A DNA stretch of 32,495 nucleotides from Candidatus Phocaeicola gallistercoris (GTDB taxonomy: Bacteria; Bacteroidota; Bacteroidia; Bacteroidales; Bacteroidaceae): NCBI GenBank assembly GCA_019116145.1, contig DXCG01000038.1:1-32495 (forward strand), in the 5' to 3' direction. The notes under the pieces are model-generated. The model worked only from the letters and a program-made list of their open reading frames with translations. It was not told the DNA's origin and searched no databases. The translations under genes and the position numbers were made by a program. Positions within the stretch are counted from its first letter, which is position 1, and each line of letters opens with the position of its first letter. Positions 27,017-32,495 of this stretch are shown here, one piece after another.

Positions 27017-28410
27017 ACTGTAATAATTGTTGTTAAACACATATTTTCTTTTCTCCTTTTTCGTTGAACATTTATTTCATTAATAGAAAATTCTTTCATC
27101 TTTACATTTCCCAAACCTGTTTCCTTACTCCGATGATTAATCAGCATATAAATAAGAGAAGCTATAAAGAGGAAACAACATACAATACCGACAAACACAC
27201 TCATGTGATTATAAAAGTCTGTCCAATTAATATGTGATACAAAAAACTCTTTGAAACATAACGTTCCCAATGTGCCTACATATCCGACAAAATCGATGGT
27301 AATAATAAAAAAGCCTACATTCCCTTTTATTCTAAAGCATGCTATAAACCGTTCGAAAAATATGGTTTGAAAACTCAGATATGCTATGTCTAAACAAAAA
27401 CTTTGCAAAAAGAGCCAAATTGTCGTCGGCAATTTTAATTGTTGAAAATCGGCAGCAACAAAAGCAAGCGTCCCCATACCTAATGTTGAGAGTAATAATA
27501 AAAGACACAACACTTTCAAATGATTATAAGTGGTCGCTAACAAAGCAAACATAGCAAGCAAAACAAATGTTGCAATTATGTCTATTTGTGCAAAAGCCCA
27601 CGATGAAATTGTTGCCACATCAACAATACAAACAATAAAATCTTCCTTTATATCCCTTTGCACTGTCAAAAGTAAATTTGCCCCAAAAAGCATCGTCAAT
27701 AATGGCATAAAACGCTTGAAAAGAACCCAACGTTGATGCCCATTCAATGTTACACGTATTGAGCGAGAAGCAATGTCTTCTAAAGTAGGAGGAGGAAATT
27801 TTGTCATCATCCATCCCATAAAACACAGTAAAGGAAAAGCAACGGCACCAATCAACGATGGCATCCAGAATTCACTTACTCCTAAATCATGCATCGTATA
27901 AAGTCCTAAAGACTTAGCTACTCCCGAACTTAATGCCATACTTACCCCCATAATACTAGCTAATATATCGGTTGTACGACGCCCTTCAAGAAAACTAAAT
28001 ATAACTCCCCACATACAACCCAATGACAGTCCATTAAAAAACAATGAGAAAATATTATAAGGGACAGGAAGCAATCCGAAAAACAATAAAGAAATTTCAG
28101 ACAAGGCTGCTGATCCTATTATAAATTTCAAACGTCTTTCCGGTTTTAACTCTGAAATATATTTTATACCTAAAAGTTTTGCAAAAACATAGCCAAGTAA
28201 TTGCATTACGCTTACCGCTATCTTATAATTTATTCCACATATCTGCATCCCTTGAAGCTCGGCAGCAGTAAACGGTTTACGCAATGCATATACCAACGAA
28301 TAAGCAATCAAAGCTGTACATCCTGCCCAAAGGACAAATAACCAAGCCGGCATTTCATGATTATTTGGATTCGGGCATTTCAAGACCGATTGCAATGTTG
28401 TTGTTCCCAT
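27013..28410 (-). CDS. DUF5690-type major facilitator permease, candidate phosphonate transporter
   Basis: This inner-membrane protein has 465 residues and about 12 hydrophobic segments. In the first helix IAYSLVYALRKPFTAAE resembles the Y-x-x-RK-x-F segment of the organophosphate:phosphate antiporters GlpT and UhpT, where that arginine contacts the phosphate group. The following VMQLLGYVFAKLLGIKYISELKPERRL is the usual loop between helices 2 and 3. FNGLSLGCMWGVIFSFLEGRRTTDI is a typical helix-4 region. I recall the family as DUF5690. Sitting first in an operon with phnX and phnW, and overlapping phnX, it most likely imports 2-aminoethylphosphonate or a related phosphonate; this is inference. 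The C-terminal 35 residues are charged and probably cytoplasmic. Confidence 0.78.
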   Translation of the reverse strand: MGTTTLQSVLKCPNPNNHEMPAWLFVLWAGCTALIAYSLVYALRKPFTAAELQGMQICGINYKIAVSVMQLLGYVFAKLLGIKYISELKPERRLKFIIGSAALSEISLLFFGLLPVPYNIFSLFFNGLSLGCMWGVIFSFLEGRRTTDILASIMGVSMALSSGVAKSLGLYTMHDLGVSEFWMPSLIGAVAFPLLCFMGWMMTKFPPPTLEDIASRSIRVTLNGHQRWVLFKRFMPLLTMLFGANLLLTVQRDIKEDFIVCIVDVATISSWAFAQIDIIATFVLLAMFALLATTYNHLKVLCLLLLLSTLGMGTLAFVAADFQQLKLPTTIWLFLQSFCLDIAYLSFQTIFFERFIACFRIKGNVGFFIITIDFVGYVGTLGTLCFKEFFVSHINWTDFYNHMSVFVGIVCCFLFIASLIYMLINHRSKETGLGNVKMKEFSINEINVQRKRRKENMCLTTIITV

Positions 28411-28435
28411 CTTCTTAGTTATTTTAATTTTACCG

Positions 28436-28443
28436 CAAAATTA
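28436..28443 (-). promoter_or_regulatory. -7 promoter element for the phosphonate operon
   Basis: The minus strand reads TAATTTTG, matching TAnnTTTG, 25 bases before the permease ATG. The expected -33 position has no TTTG and coincides with the edge of the repeat array at 28466-28513, which would suit an activator-dependent or repressed promoter. Confidence 0.55.
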
Positions 28444-28465
28444 GATTCCGGTAAAAGGAAGAAAA

Positions 28466-28513
28466 ATGAATAAAACATGAATCATAGCCATGTAATAATT
28501 CATTAATATTCAT
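28466..28513. promoter_or_regulatory. Symmetric four-part repeat array, putative operator
   Basis: Two direct copies of ATGAAT (28466-28471 and 28477-28482) face two copies of its reverse complement ATTCAT (28498-28503 and 28508-28513). Spacers are 5, 15 and 4 bases, so copies on each side repeat every 10-11 bases, about one helical turn. The array lies between the phosphonate operon and the divergent helix-turn-helix gene, next to the -33 position of the operon. This is the arrangement expected for cooperative binding of two dimers. Function is inferred; the sequence pattern is seen directly. Confidence 0.55.
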
Positions 28514-28561
28514 GAAAGACAAAAGCAACGATATCGCAACGTCCGTATCATTAAAATGAAA

Positions 28562-28569
28562 TACCTTTG
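28562..28569 (+). promoter_or_regulatory. -7 promoter element for the helix-turn-helix gene
   Basis: TACCTTTG matches TAnnTTTG and lies 73 bases before the ATG at 28643, giving a leader of roughly 65 bases. No -33 TTTG is visible. Confidence 0.45.
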
Positions 28570-28642
28570 TAACATGCCACCATAAAGAATAAAATAAAAA
28601 ATTGTACTTTTATCACCAGTTTACAGACAAGCGACAATAATT

Positions 28643-29539
28643 ATGGAAGAATTCAAAGTAATATACGAACGTATCACTTTTCTCAGATCCAAAGGGATCA
28701 AGATGAAAGACATCGCCGACCAAGCCAATATCACACCAAGCGTATTATCAGCTATTTATTCTACCGTCTTCCCTGCTTTTTTCAAGAACATAGAAAAAGG
28801 ATTAAACGAAGAAGATGCCCTAAACGATGCTTTAACATGGGTAAACAACGTATCAAAGAAAAAATTATTTGGCTCTCTTTCTTCATTAAAAAGATCACTT
28901 TTCGAAATACCATTAATACCTGTAAAACAGAATGAAAATACATACAATCCTTTTCTTTCATCTCTTGAAGCCAACATAAAAGAAAGCGTGTATCACATCA
29001 TCAATTATAGTGGTATTTATTTCAGCTATAGTATTTCATCTAGCAGCCATGCGCTAAAAATTGAACCTTACTTGATTTGCCCTTCCGAAAACGGAAGATA
29101 CGTAGAAGTGGGACATAACAATGTCTATGGTACAACCCATTGGGGAATAGCCATGATGAACGGAAACAACCATCTATACCTTATGTTCAATGAAAACTTA
29201 GCTCCTCAATTGGCTTTATATCATATTTGCTTAAAACTTCCGATGTACGACCGACCACCTTTTTTAAGAGGACTTTATATGTGTTTTGACTACAACTATA
29301 ACCCCATAGCACGACGTATTTTATTTATAAAACATTCGGAAAGCATTGACCGAAACGAGTTCTTAAACCTAAAAGGACAACTTAAAAAACAAAACCAGCT
29401 GAACGATAAAGAGAAAATCTATTATGACTATACCTGTCAATCCAATGATCTTATCAGAACATGCAACATTCCATCTCCACAAATGACAGAAGAAGATTTG
29501 ATTGCAGAAAAAAGAATTTTGTCCATCTTAACAGAATAG
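28643..29539 (+). CDS. Unrecognised protein with N-terminal helix-turn-helix, candidate regulator
   Basis: I do not recognise this family. The protein has 298 residues and no signal peptide or membrane segment. Residues about 15-48 (LRSKGIKMKDIADQANITPSVLSAIYST) look like a helix-turn-helix of the XRE or resolvase kind. After an acidic helical stretch (NEEDALNDALTWV) and a basic link comes a beta-rich region of about 150 residues with many aromatic residues (YSGIYFSYSISSSSHALKIEPYLI; GRYVEVGHNNVYGTTHWGIAMMNGNNHLYLMFN; MYDRPPFLRGLYMCFDYNYNPIARRILFIKH). That region could be a ligand-sensing or oligomerisation domain. The gene is divergent from the phosphonate operon with 232 bases and a repeat array between them, which suggests but does not prove regulation. 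queA follows after 42 bases but has its own promoter. Confidence 0.6.
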   Translation: MEEFKVIYERITFLRSKGIKMKDIADQANITPSVLSAIYSTVFPAFFKNIEKGLNEEDALNDALTWVNNVSKKKLFGSLSSLKRSLFEIPLIPVKQNENTYNPFLSSLEANIKESVYHIINYSGIYFSYSISSSSHALKIEPYLICPSENGRYVEVGHNNVYGTTHWGIAMMNGNNHLYLMFNENLAPQLALYHICLKLPMYDRPPFLRGLYMCFDYNYNPIARRILFIKHSESIDRNEFLNLKGQLKKQNQLNDKEKIYYDYTCQSNDLIRTCNIPSPQMTEEDLIAEKRILSILTE

Positions 29540-29549
29540 TATATTTTTG
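29518..29549 (+). promoter_or_regulatory. Complete Bacteroidetes-type promoter for queA
   Basis: TTTG at 29518-29521 is inside the last codons of the preceding gene. A 20-base spacer leads to TATTTTTG at 29542-29549, just after its stop codon. The queA ATG is 32 bases further. Spacing and both elements match the consensus. Confidence 0.75.
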
Positions 29550-29581
29550 CAAACTCATATTCAACTTTATCATTCAGGACA

Positions 29582-30799
29582 ATGGAAGATACCAAACACA
29601 TTAAAATAGAAGACTACAACTACTCTCTTCCCGATGACCGTATCGCGAAATTCCCTTTACCGGTACGCGACAACTCTAAATTATTAATTTACAAACACGG
29701 AAACATCAGTGAATCGCATTTTCACTCTCTCCCGGATTTCTTAGACACAGGAAGGCTTATGATTTTCAACAACACGAAAGTCATTCAGGCACGACTGCAT
29801 TTCCGCAAAGAAACCGGTGCGCTAATCGAGATTTTTTGCTTGGAGCCCATTCAACCCAACGATTATGCGCTCAATTTCCAGCAGACAGAACATGCAGCTT
29901 GGTTGTGCATGATTGGGAATCTGAAAAAATGGAAAGAAGGTACTCTACACAAAGATATTCAGATTAAAGACCGCACAATCACACTCAACGCTACTCGTAA
30001 AGAATGCTACGGTACAAGCCATTGGGTTGATTTTACATGGAACGACCCGCATATTACTTTTGCCGATATTCTGGAAGTATTCGGAGAGTTGCCAATTCCA
30101 CCTTATTTAAATAGGGAAACACAAGAAAGCGACAAGGAAACCTATCAAACGGTCTATTCAAAAATAAAAGGTTCGGTTGCAGCTCCTACTGCCGGACTTC
30201 ATTTCACCCAACAAGTACTCGACAATTTAACCCGCAAAGGCATAGACTTGGAAGAAGTAACACTACACGTTGGAGCCGGTACTTTCAAACCGGTTAAAAG
30301 CAAAGAAATTGAAGGGCATGAAATGCACACGGAATATATTTCTGTAAACAAATCGACCATAGAAAAGCTGCTTGCCCACAACGGAGAAGCTATTGCTGTA
30401 GGCACAACCTCTGTACGGACATTGGAAAGCCTTTATTACATAGGCTACAATATCATACAAAATCCGGATGTCAACCAAGACGATTTGCACGTAAAGCAAT
30501 GGCAACCTTATGAAACAAACCCGGATACCACTACAACAGAGGCACTAAATGCTATTCTTTCATATATGAACCGCCACAACTTGGAAGCATTGCATACCAG
30601 CACTCAAATAATTATTGCACCGGGATATACATACAAAATTGTCAAACAAATGATCACCAACTTCCATCAACCGCAAAGTACGCTATTGTTACTGGTATCG
30701 GCTTTTGTCAACAGCGACTGGAAATCAATATACAATTATGCCCTAAACCATCAATTCCGTTTCCTCAGCTACGGAGATTCCTCATTGTTAATTCCTTAA
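29582..30799 (+). CDS. queA: S-adenosylmethionine:tRNA ribosyltransferase-isomerase QueA
   Basis: QueA adds the ribosyl part of S-adenosylmethionine to 7-aminomethyl-7-deazaguanine at position 34 of tRNAs, making epoxyqueuosine. Family marks over 405 residues: YNYSLPDDRIAKFPLPVRDNSKLL at the N-terminus, MIFNNTKVIQARL, GELPIPPYL, YQTVYSKIKGSVAAPTAGLHFT (the most conserved block), LHVGAGTFKPVKSKEIEGHEMHTEYI, AVGTTSVRTLES, and ITNFHQPQSTLLLLVSAF near the end. It is about 50 residues longer than the E. coli enzyme, as I recall for Bacteroidota. The ribosome-binding stretch is AGGAC just before the ATG. It has its own promoter and terminator. The other queuosine genes are not in the window. Confidence 0.96.
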   Translation: MEDTKHIKIEDYNYSLPDDRIAKFPLPVRDNSKLLIYKHGNISESHFHSLPDFLDTGRLMIFNNTKVIQARLHFRKETGALIEIFCLEPIQPNDYALNFQQTEHAAWLCMIGNLKKWKEGTLHKDIQIKDRTITLNATRKECYGTSHWVDFTWNDPHITFADILEVFGELPIPPYLNRETQESDKETYQTVYSKIKGSVAAPTAGLHFTQQVLDNLTRKGIDLEEVTLHVGAGTFKPVKSKEIEGHEMHTEYISVNKSTIEKLLAHNGEAIAVGTTSVRTLESLYYIGYNIIQNPDVNQDDLHVKQWQPYETNPDTTTTEALNAILSYMNRHNLEALHTSTQIIIAPGYTYKIVKQMITNFHQPQSTLLLLVSAFVNSDWKSIYNYALNHQFRFLSYGDSSLLIP

Positions 30800-30820
30800 A
30801 AGACGCTGATATTTTCATTA

Positions 30821-30861
30821 AAAGGCCAAGATGAATTATCTAATTTCTCTTGGCTTTTTTT
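30821..30861 (+). terminator. Intrinsic terminator after queA
   Basis: GCCAAGA (30825-30831) pairs with TCTTGGC (30848-30854). A further AAA/TTT closes the stem after a bulged G, and seven T residues follow from 30855. Confidence 0.75.
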
Positions 30862-30871
30862 AAAAACATCT

Positions 30872-30915
30872 AACTAAAAAGGAAGCATGTTTTGAAACAT
30901 GCTTCCTTTTTAGTT
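30872..30915. terminator. Bidirectional terminator hairpin abutting the tRNA-Gln 3' end
   Basis: A near-perfect hairpin pairs AACTAAAAAGGAAGCATG (from 30872) with its complement ending at 30915, leaving a small T/G/A loop. Its A/T runs serve both strands. It terminates the leftward tRNA-Gln transcript and gives a second stop for queA readthrough. Its outermost pairs overlap the last two bases of the tRNA. Confidence 0.8.
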
Positions 30916-30984
30916 GGGCTACTCGGATCCGAACCAAGAAAAACAGGACCAGAATCTGTTGTGTTACCATTACACCATAGCCCA
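30914..30984 (-). tRNA. tRNA-Gln, anticodon CUG
   Basis: The 71-base gene folds fully. The acceptor stem is TGGGCTA with TAGCCCA; the D arm is GTGT / AATGGTA / ACAC. The anticodon arm is ACAGA / TTCTGGT / CCTGT, with anticodon CTG at 30950-30952. The variable loop is four T residues and the T arm is CTTGG / TTCGGAT / CCGAG. Anticodon CUG reads CAG, glutamine. CCA is not encoded. Odd points are an A31-C39 mismatch closing the anticodon loop, a T-G pair in the T stem, and G instead of the nearly universal A at position 58. With C at the wobble position it should read only CAG, so a UUG-anticodon tRNA must exist elsewhere. Confidence 0.92.
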
Positions 30985-31018
30985 AACTTTATTTTCTTTC
31001 CGTTATTTTTAAACGATG

Positions 31019-31048
31019 CAAAAGTACAACTTTTTTGGGACTTACAAA
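31019..31048 (-). promoter_or_regulatory. Promoter for tRNA-Gln
   Basis: On the minus strand TTTG (31045-31048), an 18-base spacer and TACTTTTG (31019-31026) precede the tRNA by 34 bases. Confidence 0.6.
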
Positions 31049-31272
31049 CTTTTTCTAAGAAATTTCTTGTTTTTTTCACCACAAAATCTTTTCTGTCCCA
31101 TCGGGAATACTAAAAAGTTCTTTTTTAAAAGCAAAAAAGCAACTAAAAAATACAAAAGAAACAGATTATTAGCAAACTTTCTTTCGGAATATACAGAAAA
31201 GCAAGTATATTTGCCACAACTATTCATCTTTTTAAACAAACAACTAAAATAAATTTTAAGAACGCACACACA
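31049..31272. other. Intergenic region between the tRNA-Gln and rsfS promoters
   Basis: This AT-rich stretch holds no supported gene. It carries TATATTTG at 31206-31213, a match to the -7 element, with TTTC 20 bases upstream (31182-31185) at the -33 position. That probably drives rsfS-ftsH with a leader of about 55 bases. Nothing else stands out. Confidence 0.5.
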
Positions 31273-31632
31273 ATGAATGAAACAACAGATTTAATTAATA
31301 AAATTATAGAAAGCATTCAAGAAAAAAAAGGGAAAAATATTATCGTAGCCGATTTAAACGACATAGAAGACTCAATCTGCCAATATTTTATCATTTGCCA
31401 AGGCAATTCAACCAGTCAGGTTATGGCTATAGCCGATTTCATAAAAGATAATGTTCAAAGAAAAACAGGTAATAAAGCCTTCGGGATGGAAGGCATGCGT
31501 AATGCACAATGGGTAGCCATGGACTATGGGAATATTTTAGTGCATGTATTCTTACCTGAAACAAGACACTTTTATAACCTTGAACATTTATGGGCTGATG
31601 CAAAACTTACATCAATACCCAATATCGATTAA
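31273..31632 (+). CDS. rsfS: Ribosome silencing factor RsfS (Iojap/YbeB)
   Basis: RsfS binds L14 on the large ribosomal subunit and blocks subunit joining when nutrients are short. The 119 residues cover the whole single-domain family: [34 protein letters not shown], then the signature [43 protein letters not shown]. Length is normal. It is first in a transcript with ftsH, only 20 bases downstream. I recall this gene order as common in Bacteroidales. Confidence 0.95.
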   Translation: MNETTDLINKIIESIQEKKGKNIIVADLNDIEDSICQYFIICQGNSTSQVMAIADFIKDNVQRKTGNKAFGMEGMRNAQWVAMDYGNILVHVFLPETRHFYNLEHLWADAKLTSIPNID

Positions 31633-31652
31633 CTACGACTAAAAAAACTATT

Positions 31653-32495
31653 ATGAACGAAAACCCCAATAACAATAAAAAGCCTAAATTAAATGTGCCG
31701 CGTTTTAACTTCATGTGGATATACGTTGCCATAGCTTTATTTTTTGCTCTCCTCTGGTTCTCTTCCGATGAAGGAGGTATAAGTAAAAAGGTTACATATA
31801 CCAAATTTCAGGAAATGGTATCGAAAGGGTATGCAAGTAAAATCATTGCTTACGACAACAATACGGCAGAAATGTATATCAAGCCGGAACATATGGTAGA
31901 TGTTTTCCATAAAGAAGCCACTAAAATAGGGAAAAACTCTTCGCTTCAAGTAAACATACCTTCTTCCGAAGCTTTAGACAAATACTTGTCCGAACAACAA
32001 GAAAAAGGGAATTTCACCGGTGAAATAGATTATGAGAAAAAAACGAACTATTTCAGCATGTTCCTTTGGAATACCCTTCCGTTCATTGTTATAATTGCAC
32101 TATGGATATTTATCATGCGACGCATGAGTGGAGGCAGTGGTCCGGGCGGAGCCGGAAGCGTATTCAATGTTGGAAAAAGCAAAGCACAATTATTCGAAAA
32201 AGGTGCTAACCGTATCACATTTAAAGATGTAGCAGGGCAAGCTGCCGCAAAACAAGAAGTACAAGAAATTGTCGATTTTTTAAAAGACCCTCAAAAATAC
32301 ACCCGCTTAGGAGGTAAAATACCTAAAGGCGCCCTTTTAGTGGGACCTCCGGGTACAGGAAAAACATTATTGGCAAAAGCAGTTGCAGGTGAAGCAGATG
32401 TTCCATTCTTTTCTATTTCCGGATCAGACTTTGTCGAAATGTTTGTAGGAGTCGGAGCGTCGCGTGTACGCGATTTATTCCGTCAGGCGAAAGAA
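31653..32495 (+). CDS. ftsH: ATP-dependent zinc metalloprotease FtsH, N-terminal part (cut by the right edge)
   Basis: FtsH is a hexameric inner-membrane AAA+ protease that degrades misfolded or regulatory membrane proteins. The ATG at 31653 opens a frame to the end of the window (281 codons). The first transmembrane helix is near residues 21-37 ([16 protein letters not shown]). A periplasmic domain of about 95 residues follows, with the second helix near 136-153 ([18 protein letters not shown]). A Gly-rich linker, [20 protein letters not shown], leads to the AAA domain. That has [21 protein letters not shown] and Walker A GPPGTGKT at 231-238, with the pore-loop motif [17 protein letters not shown] near the cut. 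Walker B and the zinc protease domain lie beyond the edge. Confidence 0.96.
   Translation, partial: MNENPNNNKKPKLNVPRFNFMWIYVAIALFFALLWFSSDEGGISKKVTYTKFQEMVSKGYASKIIAYDNNTAEMYIKPEHMVDVFHKEATKIGKNSSLQVNIPSSEALDKYLSEQQEKGNFTGEIDYEKKTNYFSMFLWNTLPFIVIIALWIFIMRRMSGGSGPGGAGSVFNVGKSKAQLFEKGANRITFKDVAGQAAAKQEVQEIVDFLKDPQKYTRLGGKIPKGALLVGPPGTGKTLLAKAVAGEADVPFFSISGSDFVEMFVGVGASRVRDLFRQAKE

Noticed and set aside
1-32495. Search by eye for CRISPR arrays, insertion sequences, integrases, phage genes or toxin-antitoxin pairs
   Set aside because: No regularly spaced repeats, transposase motifs or small paired genes were found; the segment looks like stable chromosomal core.

Overview
The window looks like a chromosomal core segment of an AT-rich member of the Bacteroidales (Bacteroidota). 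Four things point there. Many genes have the Bacteroidetes primary promoter, a -33 TTTG and a -7 TAnnTTTG element, several with exactly 20 bp between them. A surface-type lipoprotein carries a BACON domain. LptD is of the Bacteroidetes type. Several families are typical of the phylum (DUF1573, DUF2027-Smr, DUF5690, a large A2M protein). I cannot name the genus. I see no insertion sequence, phage, integrase or CRISPR array.

Layout. 1-1.5 kb: end of polyphosphate kinase overlapping an exopolyphosphatase gene. 1.6-5.0 kb (-): two exported enzymes, a TIM-barrel hydrolase of the DUF5722 type and a BACON/EEP lipoprotein. 5.1-10 kb: nitroreductase (+), pgk (-), a MATE exporter (+) and ffh (+). 10.1-14.8 kb: a NamZ-like muramidase (-), an HD-domain protein (+) and LptD (+). 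14.8-17.8 kb (-): DUF1573, meaB and ung as one unit. 17.9-25 kb (-): a 1899-residue alpha-2-macroglobulin-like protein and a DUF2027-Smr protein. 25.1-28.4 kb (-): a phosphonate unit of MFS permease, phnX and phnW. Divergent from it at 28.6 kb is an unrecognised protein with a helix-turn-helix. 29.6-32.5 kb: queA (+), tRNA-Gln(CUG) (-), rsfS (+) and the start of ftsH (+).

Working together. The phosphonate unit is the clearest accessory pathway. PhnW turns 2-aminoethylphosphonate into phosphonoacetaldehyde, and PhnX cleaves that to acetaldehyde and phosphate. The first gene encodes a permease whose N-terminus resembles the organophosphate:phosphate antiporters. The divergent promoter region holds an unusual symmetric array: two ATGAAT copies facing two ATTCAT copies. 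The neighbouring helix-turn-helix protein is a candidate regulator. I rank this as the most promising undescribed system here.

Much of the rest is housekeeping: glycolysis, signal recognition particle, outer-membrane assembly, DNA repair, ribosome silencing and membrane proteolysis. Eight strong intrinsic terminators separate the units.
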